This document shows, in pieces, positions 19,901 through 27,634 of a DNA stretch of 64,000 bases. The translations under genes were made by a program, and so were the position numbers. Below the pieces are notes generated by a model that saw only the letters and a list, made by a program, of their open reading frames with translations, was not told the DNA's origin and did not search any database. Positions within the stretch are counted from its first letter, which is position 1. Every line of letters starts with the position of its first letter. Source of the DNA: Mesorhizobium sp. NZP2077 (GTDB lineage: Bacteria; Pseudomonadota; Alphaproteobacteria; Rhizobiales; Rhizobiaceae); contig NZ_CP051293.1 in the NCBI RefSeq assembly GCF_013170805.1, positions 6,764,001 to 6,828,000 of the forward strand, in the 5' to 3' direction.

Positions 19901-22195
19901 GCCGATTTCGCGCGGCTGCTGCTGAATGGCGGCGGCTTGCGGCGTATTCAGGGCCCTCTGCCTCTTCGCTGGCCGGAACAGCGCTGTGGAATGTTCGTTG
20001 TTGATGATGCCCCCCTGGGGTGGCAGGTGGTTGCCCTGGTCAAGCGCATCCGGCGAGGGCCGGATCTGCTGTTGGCTGGCAGCCAAGACTGGCGGAGCGG
20101 CGGCCTGAACTCCGGCGTGCCCAGATGTTGCGAAAGCGTCCGACACGCTTCTATTGGGGTCCTCCGGTCCAGCACGCATCCCTGGGTTGCTGAGCGAAGA
20201 CGAGGCGGCTTGATCATCCTGCCGCTGCTGAAGCACTTCGCGGAACTCCTGTTCCAGTCGCAGAAGCTCCTCTGGATTGGTTGGCGGCTTGTGAGCTCGA
20301 TTATCGAACAGCGGCCGCAAGGCCTCGGGAATCTCCGCATTGTGAACCCGCTGCAGCGCCAAGCGGAGTTTCTTGTTGCCTGGAAACAACGCCTCGGCGA
20401 GTTCGGTCCGCGAATTGTGATCCAGCCCAGAGATCGTCTGGCCCCGACTCTCAAGCTGCTCAGAAAATCTGCGAAGAAGACGACCATAGACGACACGGGT
20501 GCTTAAGGCCAACTCGCTGTCACTGCTTAATTTTTCCAAGATACGCGCATCTGGCTTTGAAGGCACCGCCGCTGGCCACCAGCCAGTCGCTGCATAGCCC
20601 GGATCATGATACGCACGTAGGACGTTCAACGCCGTTTTAATGCTCTGGTCATTCGGAAAGAAAGTATCGAGGTGATCGACCAGGGATTGGTGATTTTTTA
20701 GATCAGTCGCTTGGCCACGAGCGCCGAGATCATTCGCCAATCGGCGAAGCGCATTCGAGTATATTCGCAGCGTGTCCGCGCTCTGGTTTTGCTGAGCCGC
20801 AGCGCGGTCGATCGCCTTATCAATAACATCCCGGTGTTCGGCGGACAGATGGGGATAGCTGGCAGCAGGGCCGCCAGCAGTCGCTGAATAGCCCGGCTCA
20901 TGATACGCACGCAGGGCCTTCAACGCGCTCTTCATATCAACGTCTTTCGGAAAGAAGGCACCGACGTGATCGACCAGGGATTTGTGATTTCTTAGATCGG
21001 TCGCTTGGCCACGAGCGCTGAGATCATTCGCCAACCGGCGAAGTGCAAACGTGTATTTTCGGGCCGTGGTCTCGCCATATTTTTCCTGGGAGTGGGCGAT
21101 CGCTCTATCAATAAGGTCCCGGTGTTCGTCGGACAGATGGTGATAGCGGGAAGCACGGGCGCCACTCGCAAAAGGGTCGGCTCGGCGCGGCTCGGCCACG
21201 TGCTGCTCAAAGCCCGCTTGCCGCGCTTGGCTAGCATCCGGCAAGGGGCCAGGGCGGTCCAAGAAAGAGAGCATTGCGTCTGGGACGCGTTGAGTCCCAT
21301 GGGAGAAGTCTTTGGGGACGGCGAACGAAACGTTTATGGAGTCCTCGATCGCAGCCGGGGGCGCCTCGGACCTTGCTGAGGGCGCGGCTCCCGCATGCAG
21401 CCTTCCGATGTGTTCGGACCCTGTCCCTTGAACCGGTACCCCTTGCAATGGCAATTCACCCAATTGCTGCATGGGGGGCTGCATCGGCATGCGGCCGCCT
21501 GAATTGCCGATTTCGCTCGGCTGCTGCTGAATGGCGACGGCTTGCGGCCTATCCACGGCCCTCTGCCTCTCCGCTGGCCGCAACAGCGGTGTGGAATGTT
21601 CATTGTTGATGATGCCCCCCTGGGGTGGCAGGTGGTTGCCCTGGTCGAGCGCATCCGGCGAGGGCCGGATCTGCTGTTGGCTGGCAGCCAAGACTGGCGG
21701 GGCGGCGGCCTGAACTCCGGCGTGCCCAGATGTTGCGAAAGCCTCCGACACGCTTCTATTGGGGTCCTCCGGTCCAGCACGCATCCCTGGGTTGCTGAGC
21801 GAAGACGAGGCGGCTTGATCATCCTGCCGCTGCTGAAGCACTTCGCGGAACCCCTGTTCCAGTCGCAGAAGCTCCTCTGCATTGGTTGGCGGCTGGTGAG
21901 CTCGATCATCGAACAGCGGCCGGAGCGCCTCGGGAACCTCAGCGCTGAAAGAAGGCGAGGCGGCTTGCTCATCCTGCCATTGCTGAAGCACTTCGCGGAG
22001 CCCCTGGTCCAGTCGCTGAAGCTCCTCTGGATTGGTTGGCGACTCGTCAGCTTGATCGAACAGCCTCCGGGCCTCGGCAAGGTGCTGCTCAACGCCCACT
22101 TGCCTGGCCTGGACCGCTTGATCCTCTTCCAAGCCGGCGTCCTGCACCTGCGGCAAAGCTGTTACACGGGATGGATTACTATTTCGCGGGTCCAC
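16940..22195 (-). CDS. Putative type IV effector: SUMO (C48/ULP1) protease with large internal repeats (Msi059/XopD-like)
   Basis: 1751-residue protein starting at a GTG (22195) with AGG upstream and an in-frame TGA just before it. Near the C-terminus a C48 cysteine protease domain shows the triad His1514 (GTHWSLLLVD), Asp1534 (YHYDSI) and Cys1573 (KNAVDCGVFVVD), as in ULP1 and XopD, so it may remove SUMO from plant proteins. The first 1200 residues are built from a roughly 540-aa duplicated unit that holds four copies of an 85-90-aa helical motif (HLSDEHRD...ALRRLANDL...ARGQATDLKNHQSLVDH) at about 349, 442, 884 and 980, plus two divergent copies at about 543 and 1083. Basic stretches RPAKRQR could be nuclear localisation signals. 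The tail has RADLMASFRSRER followed by SDAGR, an R-x7-R-x-R-x-R secretion signal. M. loti R7A Msi059 is the nearest remembered relative. Confidence 0.85.
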   Translation of the reverse strand: MDPRNSNPSRVTALPQVQDAGLEEDQAVQARQVGVEQHLAEARRLFDQADESPTNPEELQRLDQGLREVLQQWQDEQAASPSFSAEVPEALRPLFDDRAHQPPTNAEELLRLEQGFREVLQQRQDDQAASSSLSNPGMRAGPEDPNRSVSEAFATSGHAGVQAAAPPVLAASQQQIRPSPDALDQGNHLPPQGGIINNEHSTPLLRPAERQRAVDRPQAVAIQQQPSEIGNSGGRMPMQPPMQQLGELPLQGVPVQGTGSEHIGRLHAGAAPSARSEAPPAAIEDSINVSFAVPKDFSHGTQRVPDAMLSFLDRPGPLPDASQARQAGFEQHVAEPRRADPFASGARASRYHHLSDEHRDLIDRAIAHSQEKYGETTARKYTFALRRLANDLSARGQATDLRNHKSLVDHVGAFFPKDVDMKSALKALRAYHEPGYSATAGGPAASYPHLSAEHRDVIDKAIDRAAAQQNQSADTLRIYSNALRRLANDLGARGQATDLKNHQSLVDHLDTFFPNDQSIKTALNVLRAYHDPGYAATGWWPAAVPSKPDARILEKLSSDSELALSTRVVYGRLLRRFSEQLESRGQTISGLDHNSRTELAEALFPGNKKLRLALQRVHNAEIPEALRPLFDNRAHKPPTNPEELLRLEQEFREVLQQRQDDQAASSSLSNPGMRAGPEDPNRSVSDAFATSGHAGVQAAAPPVLAASQQQIRPSPDALDQGNHLPPQGGIINNEHSTALFRPAKRQRALNTPQAAAIQQQPREIGNSGGRVPMQPPMRQLGELPLQGVPVQGTGSEHIGRLHAEAAPSARAEAPPAAIENSINVSFAVPQGFSHGTQRVPDAMLSSLNRPGPLPDAGQARQAGFEQHVAEPRRAEPVASGARATGYPHLSDEHRDLIDKAIAHAAAQQKYSESTVLKYRYALRRLANDLGARGQATDLKNHQSLVDHLDAFFPKSDDMKSALHVLRAYHEPGYSASVGAPANRYPHLSDEHRDVIDKAIAHAEAQQHHSAPTLRIYSYALRRLANDLGARGQATDLKNHQSLVDHLDTFFPKNTDIKDIRPALNVLRAYHEPGYSATGRWPVAVPSKADAHVLEQVTSDSSLAPSTRVAYGRSLRRFSEALERRGQTISGLDHDSRIKFAEALFPGNDFLRLALERVRDAKPASDRIVADALAAAGSGHAGVEAAAPPVLAASQQQIRPWPDALDQGNLLPPERFIINNEHSTAPLRPAERQGTDNPQSIAIQQPPSEGGRVPMQPPMRQLGELPLQGVPVQGTGSEHIGSLHAGAAPSARSEAPPAAIEDSINVSFAVPKDFSHGTQRVPDAMLSFLDRHGLLPDAEKPEWHFDINGHGYTARRPEGGNDVWLLHRGAIREAGAAAVPARAPGPALPATARLSDTHLGVPLVDLTTSSDAHIEALPSGSSNLPRGAVLGATQLLGDEHIQRDYEFLEQQLQQADPALAARTRLVDPSVSHLLRHMEQQDARGTLQSIYNRNAGPSDFLFVPVNDGVGIDRGTHWSLLLVDRRDPERAVAYHYDSIQQNEQRYNDAPARKLATRLDATLVTPDMAQQKNAVDCGVFVVDGTRELVRRLANEERPDQQLPLHLNYLVADRQALQNRLREGRLPHELAASPAEALAAAGSQVQHAALQEQQARQVAPAPLERHLGQTREAEDKLTSTLHRSNRVNSGGVIINTERYTAPLRPAKRQRTDNSQSLAIGRQPSDANTTSIGQASDQARADLMASFRSRERSDAGR
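18700..21960 (-). repeat. Tandem internal duplication (about 1.6 kb unit) inside the SUMO-protease effector gene
   Basis: The sequence CTTGAACCGGTACCCCTTGC recurs at about 18379, 19825 and 21427, and the segment around TTTGAAGGCACCGCC recurs at about 18935 and 20558. The two full units are about 1.6 kb apart, with a third partial unit of about 1.45 kb spacing before the protease domain. Within each unit a 270-bp motif is itself repeated twice. The repeats stay in frame throughout, so they are coding modules rather than a CRISPR-like array. Confidence 0.8.
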
Positions 22196-22295
22196 ACTAG
22201 CCTCACATCAAACTGTATCGTCAAAAATCCTGCGCCAATTCACGCAGCGGGTCATCGAGTTGAGATTCTGCCGAGAGCCCCTCGTCCGCTATCGT

Positions 22296-22515
22296 CTAGG
22301 GTACCGGCTCCGGGAGGGCGCCTGTCTGGCTTTCGAAGATGCGTTTAAGGATGCGGTCCGAAAAATATCGCACCTTCCTCAATTGCAATGGTGGCAGGCC
22401 TTTGATGAGAACAATCTCGTAGTCTTCATCGAGCAGCCGAACCTGTTCGGGACGCAGCAGCGGTGCACCTTGATGCGAATTCTGAATGTTCCAATCGAAC
22501 GTTCGCGCCTGGCTG
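22296..22515 (-). pseudogene. virD4 3'-end fragment (duplicate)
   Basis: Minus-strand translation gives NIQNSHQGAPLLRPEQVRLL and YEIVLIKGLPPLQLRKVRYF ending in ESQTGALPEPVP then a stop. This is nearly identical to the C-terminal 70 residues of the complete VirD4 encoded at 23964-25655. Only the 3' end is present, so it is a leftover of a segmental duplication. It lies between the 1751-aa and the 444-aa effector genes. Confidence 0.9.
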
Positions 22516-22522
22516 GCAAGGC

Positions 22523-22870
22523 CGTGAACGGGATTCGAGGAGAAACCGTCACTTACCATGGCCGAGACCTCAACGGCCGGGGCGATCTCTGCTTCTGGAG
22601 GCAGCCATTAGATCCTCGCGGGCGTGATTATAGGGGTGACTTAGGGACTGCCCGATTTCACCACCCCGCCGCAGCTGTTGACGGGAGGTTTGCGGGCCTA
22701 CTGTATCACGGACTGAAGCCGCAATACCTGCTATGTGGTCGTCCAAATTCGCATTCCGTTCCTCTACTGCATGCTGCGGCGGAGGCATGTGCGGCAAGAT
22801 ATCTTGCATGCCGGGAACTGCGTGAGCTTGGGCCTGTTGATTTGCGTCGAACTGGTGATACACCGCCAAT
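22523..22870 (-). repeat. Effector tail module, copy in the 444-aa effector gene
   Basis: Covers codons 346-444 of the effector and about 45 bp of 3' flank. It matches 25850-26197, including shared flank sequence GGCCGAGACCTCAACGGCC and GGCCGTGAACGG. Downstream of the match the two loci diverge: here the virD4 3' fragment follows, there the virD4 upstream region follows. This marks a duplication breakpoint. Confidence 0.8.
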
Positions 22871-23904
22871 TCCGGCGGCTCGACAGGAGGCCGGGGCAGC
22901 GAGTCCAGTTGGTTGGCGGCCACCAGAACTGATTCCACTGCGTCTTGGTGCGTGCGCGAGGAAGGATCCATTCCGTAGGCTCCCTGAATCATCAGTGATG
23001 CGATTTCCTTTTGTTGGTCTTCAGGAATACGGGACAATGCGTTGCGTACACTATCAGCGAACTCGAGTGAGATCACTTGTACTTCTGCATATTTTTTCCA
23101 CGATACGGGTGCGTTTTGCTTCCGGCGCAAATCGTTGGCAGTCTGTTCATTTGTGTCCGGATGCACGAACGGAATCAACCCCTCAACACGGTTTTTCAGG
23201 AATTCGGCGGTGCTTTTGTCCATCGACCAATGACCTTCCTTGACCGGCACTCCGCTCCATGCGCTGTCTTTCAACCGAACAGCGGGACCGTTGGCCCAGG
23301 CATCCATAACCACGGTCGACCTCGGGTCGCGGCTTCCGCGCCGCAGTTCGTTCCAAATGTGACCCGTCTTGACTGGGATCTCATCACTTTCGTCGGTTAT
23401 CTCTTTCATTGACACGGAAGCACTAGAGGTCGTACTCCGCTCGTCGGCCGCCATGTGTGGGGCGTGGACGATAGCGGAAAGGGGAGCGGTCTGATTGCAG
23501 CACGCCGCTCCCATGACTACGGCCACTGCAACCTTAATGTTGTCGTCTGCTCCCATCATTGCAACCGACGATCCGATGCTGTTGTGGCCGTGAGAGGGAA
23601 TGTCGTCCACCTTAACGTTTCCCCGGCCATGCTTGAGCAGCAGGCGAACGTCGTGAACTGTTTGCCCCGCTGTCGCGAGTCTTATCGGGCTGGTGACGTC
23701 GTCACCGACGACACACGCTCCCATATGATAGGCGGCCTGCTGGATCTGATGTGGCTCCAGAGGCGCATCTCCGCCCCGTCGCAACCTGTCGGCAGGCGTG
23801 CCCACGGAGACCCTCAGCGCTGCCGTGGATTCTCGCGGCGACTCTTCCGTGTCATATGTGGCATGTCGAGTCGATCCGGAGGATTTGGAGATGCAAATTC
23901 CCAT
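22570..23904 (-). CDS. AvrPphE/XopE(HopX)-like effector with N-acylation motif and type IV secretion tail
   Basis: 444-residue protein, start set by AGGTGA seven bases before the ATG, 59 bp downstream of virD4. It begins MGICISKSSGS, fitting the MGxCxS pattern that plant enzymes myristoylate and palmitoylate, as in XopE effectors. Residues 85-220 resemble the AvrPphE/HopX/XopE transglutaminase-fold family: HGRGNVKVD, then GAACCNQTA (Cys135/136), KTGHIW (His182) and VVMDAWANGPAVR (Asp201), giving a plausible Cys-His-Asp triad. The last 99 residues (346-444) are homologous to the C-terminus of the VirF-like protein at 25898-26761 and end REDLMAASRSRDRPGR, an exact R-x7-R-x-R-x-R-x2-R type IV secretion signal. 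Host target unknown. The family match is from memory of conserved motifs. Confidence 0.75.
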   Translation of the reverse strand: MGICISKSSGSTRHATYDTEESPRESTAALRVSVGTPADRLRRGGDAPLEPHQIQQAAYHMGACVVGDDVTSPIRLATAGQTVHDVRLLLKHGRGNVKVDDIPSHGHNSIGSSVAMMGADDNIKVAVAVVMGAACCNQTAPLSAIVHAPHMAADERSTTSSASVSMKEITDESDEIPVKTGHIWNELRRGSRDPRSTVVMDAWANGPAVRLKDSAWSGVPVKEGHWSMDKSTAEFLKNRVEGLIPFVHPDTNEQTANDLRRKQNAPVSWKKYAEVQVISLEFADSVRNALSRIPEDQQKEIASLMIQGAYGMDPSSRTHQDAVESVLVAANQLDSLPRPPVEPPELAVYHQFDANQQAQAHAVPGMQDILPHMPPPQHAVEERNANLDDHIAGIAASVRDTVGPQTSRQQLRRGGEIGQSLSHPYNHAREDLMAASRSRDRPGR

Positions 23905-23963
23905 AGCCGTTCACCTGTAGTGGAGTTTCTGATCGCCGAGGGACGGATACGCGAGACGGGCGC

Positions 23964-25655
23964 TTAACCGTTAGTGTCATCTGGATGAGCTTCCATCAAG
24001 GGTGCCGGCTCCGGGAGGGCGCCTGTCTGGCTTTCAAAGATGCGTTTAAGGATGCGGTCCGAAAAATATCGCACCTTCCTCAGTTGCAATGGCGGCAGAC
24101 CTTTGATGAGAACAATCTCGTACTCGTCATTGAGCAGCCGAACCTGTTCGGGACGCAGCAGCGGCGCACCTTGAAACGAATTCTGAATGTTCCGGTCGAA
24201 CGCTCGCGACTGGCTGTAGGAAATCGATTTGGCTTCAAACGTGTATTCACCGATGGCTTTGGAAATGTAGGTTGGAGTCTCGTCATCGGCCGTGGCCATG
24301 AACACTTGCAGTCCGGTATTGCTGAGAAAATTCTGCTTACCAGCCTCTCCATAAGCCCCCGTTAGTGCCGAAAGGCTTTGGATGATGAGCATGAAACGCC
24401 CCTTGTAGCCCGCGATAGTCGTAATTGCGGTCTCGATCGCCTCCAGCTTCCCCAAGTGCTTGAACTCATCGAGCAGAAAGAGAACCTCGTGCTTTTCGTC
24501 CTGGCGGGGCAGCGACCGCTGTAGAATTGAAACGGTTTGCTGAAAAAATAAGCGTATCAAAGGCGCGATCACCTCAAGGTCGTTCGGACCAACGCAAAGA
24601 TAGATGCACGTTCTGCGACGGCGAAGATCATAGACCGAAAAGTCCGAGCGACTTGTAGCCGCCTTGACAGCCGGATCCGCCCACAAGTTGAGCCCGCCAT
24701 CGCCGAGCACGGACGTGTAGGAGGTTAGGATTTTTGTATCGTTCCCCGCCATGTCGTCGAAGATGCGTTGTGCCTCTTTGTTCCGGGTCTCCATGGCGAG
24801 CTGCGCGAAGAGCTTAAACTTCTCCCCCGGCTGAGCGAACAGATCATAGACGGCGCCGATTGTTGGCGTGCCCCGCTCGATGCAGGCAAGGATCCCCGCG
24901 ACAAAGATATCTCGCGCGCCGCTGACGAAACCTTCCGCCCCCTCCCCCTTGGCCGTGATCAGGTTTGCGGCCAAGCGGCGGGCTTCGGTGAATTGCAGCT
25001 GCGGAGGCAGCGCTATAAGGTCCAACAGCGGATTGTAGCAGTTGGTGCGCCGCTCCGAATCCAGCGGCGCGAATTTGAACACTTCGTGGCCTGCGGCTTT
25101 GCGCGCCCTAGAGGTGAGCTCAAAGAGCTCCCCCTTGACGTCCAGAGCTATCACTGAGCCTTTGAATGTAAGGAGCGTTGGAATGACTATGCCGACGCCC
25201 TTGCCAGCGCGGGTCGGCGCAACGATGAGGCTGTGAGGCTGCTCGCCATTGGTCAGGTAATAGCCAGGCCAGAAAGGACCACTCGTCTTCCCGAAGACCG
25301 GCCCTGTCACGCCACGGTATCGTCGCAGATATCCCGTGCGTCGCATTTCATCCACTCGAGCCCAACGAGCGGTCCCGTGGTGTTCGAGCTTGCGGCGCAA
25401 TACGAACTGCTGAATCAGCAAGACAACCGCGGATGTCGAGAGCACGATAGCCGCGCCCTGATAGAAAACGGGGGTTGCGAAACCCAAATAGAAGGGCGTC
25501 TCAAACCAAAAGGCACGGACATCAAACGCCATCAGAGCCTCGCCGCTACCCCCGTGGCGGAAGGTTGCGTACAGACTCGCCGCACAGAACCCCAAGGCGA
25601 GTGAGCACGCGATGCTAATGGCTATGTTGGGGGACGTCGTTTTTGTAGAAGACAT
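23964..25655 (-). CDS. virD4: VirD4 type IV coupling protein
   Basis: Inner-membrane ATPase that recruits effectors and delivers them to the VirB channel. It is 563 residues, with two N-terminal membrane segments (about 11-33 and 60-83), a Walker A variant APTRAGKGVGI (Lys152), IALDVKGELFELTSRAR, and Walker B FLLDEFKHLGKLE. It is shorter at the C-terminus than Agrobacterium VirD4 (about 668) and nearer to TraG-type proteins, as in mesorhizobia. It lies between effector genes on both sides and probably forms an operon with the 444-aa effector. Confidence 0.94.
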   Translation of the reverse strand: MSSTKTTSPNIAISIACSLALGFCAASLYATFRHGGSGEALMAFDVRAFWFETPFYLGFATPVFYQGAAIVLSTSAVVLLIQQFVLRRKLEHHGTARWARVDEMRRTGYLRRYRGVTGPVFGKTSGPFWPGYYLTNGEQPHSLIVAPTRAGKGVGIVIPTLLTFKGSVIALDVKGELFELTSRARKAAGHEVFKFAPLDSERRTNCYNPLLDLIALPPQLQFTEARRLAANLITAKGEGAEGFVSGARDIFVAGILACIERGTPTIGAVYDLFAQPGEKFKLFAQLAMETRNKEAQRIFDDMAGNDTKILTSYTSVLGDGGLNLWADPAVKAATSRSDFSVYDLRRRRTCIYLCVGPNDLEVIAPLIRLFFQQTVSILQRSLPRQDEKHEVLFLLDEFKHLGKLEAIETAITTIAGYKGRFMLIIQSLSALTGAYGEAGKQNFLSNTGLQVFMATADDETPTYISKAIGEYTFEAKSISYSQSRAFDRNIQNSFQGAPLLRPEQVRLLNDEYEIVLIKGLPPLQLRKVRYFSDRILKRIFESQTGALPEPAPLMEAHPDDTNG

Positions 25656-25849
25656 TGTTCCATGGCCGAATTAGCCGTGCTGATGCTGCGCTTGCTTTTG
25701 ACACCGAACCGAGGTCGCGATGCCGACGCTCGACAGATCGATGCCGCAGCGGGTGGTGCGATGCTTGCATCGCGCCACCCGGCAGACGTGGATTTTGAAA
25801 GTTTCACTAAGCGGATACGTCGACGGCCAGGGAATTGGAAACAGCAAGG

Positions 25850-26197
25850 CCGTGAACGGAATTCGGGAGAGGAAGCGTTACTGCCATGGCCGAGACCTCA
25901 ACGGCCGGTGCGATCTCTGCTTCTCCTAGCCTCCATTAGATCCTCTCGGGCGTGATTGTAGGAGTGGCTTATGTCCCGGCCGACTTGACCACCCCGCTGC
26001 AGCTGTTCGTGGGAGGTTTGAGGGCCAACTGTATCACGGACTGCAGCCCCAATACCTGCTATGTGGGCGTCCAGATCCGCACTGCGTTCCTCTGCTGCAT
26101 GCCGCGGAGGAGGCATCTGCGGCAAGATGTCTTGCATGCCGGGAATTGAGTGAGCTTGGGCCTGTTGATTTGGATCTAACTGGTGATACATCGCGTA
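25850..26197 (-). repeat. Effector tail module, copy in the VirF-like gene
   Basis: Covers the last 98 codons of the VirF-like gene and about 45 bp of 3' flank. It is the partner of 22523-22870. Confidence 0.8.
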
Positions 26198-26761
26198 CAT
26201 AGCATTGGATGCTGTCGACCTGACGTGGCCATCCGGATCGGTAGCCAATTCAGCGGCCTGATCAAAAATGCGAGCTTTATTTTCAGCGTTAAACTTGCTG
26301 AAGTTTTGCGCAGCGTAAAGCGCTCCGATAGCTTGCGAAGGTGGGTCCATGTTGCCAATGCGATTAACAATACTATCTTGTGTCTCTGGCCGAAGGTAAT
26401 GAGACACATTACTGACTGCTCTGAATTGCTCCAATGCTACTTCATCCGAGGTGTGTCCCAACCCGGCAGTCAATTTATCCCCCAGATCGACGGCTGATCG
26501 TCCAAGCTGATTGGTCCGCGTTTCAAATCTCGCGAGGTCAGTTTCTGGCTCGGTTCGAGTGCCCCGAACGGCTATGCGCTCTCGCCTCCCGAGTTCTTTG
26601 AAGGTCCCAAGATTTCGCGCTGTATCGCGCGGGTTAGCGCTTACCAGCCGTTCTGCAACATCGGTCAATGGTCCGTATGGAAGGTCACGGAGGGTACTGC
26701 GATTCCCCACGTCTTGGGATGAACTTGCAGCTGCGCGTGCCCGTTTGTTATCGCGATCCAT
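25898..26761 (-). CDS. virF: VirF/Msi061-like type IV effector (F-box-like)
   Basis: 287-residue protein preceded by a GGAGG-like site. Near the N-terminus the segment TLRDLPYGPLTDVAERLVSA (about 22-41), followed by NPRDTARNLGTFKELGRR, resembles an F-box (Leu-Pro start, spaced hydrophobics), which in Agrobacterium VirF recruits plant Skp1 for protein turnover. The middle part (VALEQFRAVSNVSHYLRPET and on) is helical and, as I recall, typical of VirF relatives. The C-terminal 98 residues are shared with the 444-aa effector and end REDLMEARRSRDRTGR, the arginine-rich secretion signal. A candidate vir box lies 74 bp upstream. R7A Msi061 is the closest remembered relative. Confidence 0.78.
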   Translation of the reverse strand: MDRDNKRARAAASSSQDVGNRSTLRDLPYGPLTDVAERLVSANPRDTARNLGTFKELGRRERIAVRGTRTEPETDLARFETRTNQLGRSAVDLGDKLTAGLGHTSDEVALEQFRAVSNVSHYLRPETQDSIVNRIGNMDPPSQAIGALYAAQNFSKFNAENKARIFDQAAELATDPDGHVRSTASNAMYAMYHQLDPNQQAQAHSIPGMQDILPQMPPPRHAAEERSADLDAHIAGIGAAVRDTVGPQTSHEQLQRGGQVGRDISHSYNHAREDLMEARRSRDRTGR

Positions 26762-26834
26762 TGCTCGGCCTCCAAAGTGGTTAAGTTACCCAATCAGGGT
26801 ACCACCGACGCTTGACCTGCTAAACCGATATGAG

Positions 26835-26846
26835 GTTACAGTTGTA
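26835..26846 (-). promoter_or_regulatory. Candidate vir box upstream of the VirF-like gene
   Basis: The minus strand reads TACAACTGTAAC, matching TNCAATTGAAAY at 10 of 12 positions, 74 bp before the ATG. It is weaker than the virB site but similarly placed. Confidence 0.45.
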
Positions 26847-27067
26847 GTCTGGCAGAAGCTTCTCCCAACTCTGGGATACGCCGAGAGCCGTAACCGGGGC
26901 AGATTTCCGGGCGGAAGGGGTTTGCGGCGAGAGCGTTCGTGATTCACCGTTTGCGTGACGCATCAGGATCGTCTCGTATAAGAGAGTCCGTCGCGATACG
27001 CCCCGCGAATGACGATGGTACCTTCGGCTTGACTTATCCTTCGCGCTCTGCGGGTCCGACGAGAAAA

Positions 27068-27278
27068 TCAGCCTACCTTGCTGAGACTACCTGCGGAGGA
27101 CTTGCCGCTACGGCGGTCCTGCTCGATCTCGTACTTGATCTTCTGCCCGTCAACGAGGTTTGAAAGTCCAGCCCGTTCTACAGCTGAAATATGGACGAAA
27201 ACGTCCTGACCGCCGTCATCGGGCTGGATGAAGCCAAAACCTTTGGTGCTGTAACCACTTCACTGTTCCGGTCGCCAT
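27068..27278 (-). pseudogene. Cold-shock protein (CspA family), frameshifted
   Basis: The minus strand starts ATGGCGACCGGAACAGTGAA (MATGTVKW) and continues in another frame with STKGFGFIQPDDGGQDVFVH, ISAVERAGLSNLVDGQKIKY and a stop at 27068. The two halves of a normal 70-residue cold-shock domain are joined by an apparent 2-bp deletion right after the KW. RNP1-like residues KGFGFI and RNP2-like VFVHI are present but cannot be translated from the natural start. Confidence 0.75.
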
Positions 27279-27634
27279 ATCTGTGTATTCCTTTGTGGCC
27301 AGTGCGAACCAGACGGGCCGTGAAGCCGATCCTGTTCATATTTCGTAGAGTTAAACCCAGCAAAAACCAGAATTACCCACCTCGGGGTTGCGGCGCGAAA
27401 AGCCATTGCTCTGTTTGGGAACGCACCGAACAGGTGCCGGTGAGCTTGAGCGCAACGCGCTGCAAGACGCTCGAGTGCCGAGGAATCTCTCCGACAAGGA
27501 TACGTCTGAGCCGCCCAGTATGCCGGCTCGGCAACCACCCGAATGGATCGAAGCCGATCTGCAAAACGGATGGTGAGAGCGTTGGCTCGTTTCCAACCCA
27601 TCCTGTCTCACCAGCGCGGACGCCTGGACGGATG
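27279..27634. other. Intergenic stretch without recognised content
   Basis: The 356 bp between the broken cold-shock gene and the exporter gene show open frames on both strands, but none has family features. It is downstream of the exporter and upstream of the csp fragment. Confidence 0.35.

Noticed and set aside
18700..21960. Regularly repeated DNA that could suggest CRISPR or a satellite
   Set aside because: Units are about 270 bp and 1.6 kb, stay in one coding frame and lie inside the 1751-aa effector gene.
22196..22300. vir box upstream of the 1751-aa effector
   Set aside because: Best matches reach only about half of the consensus positions.
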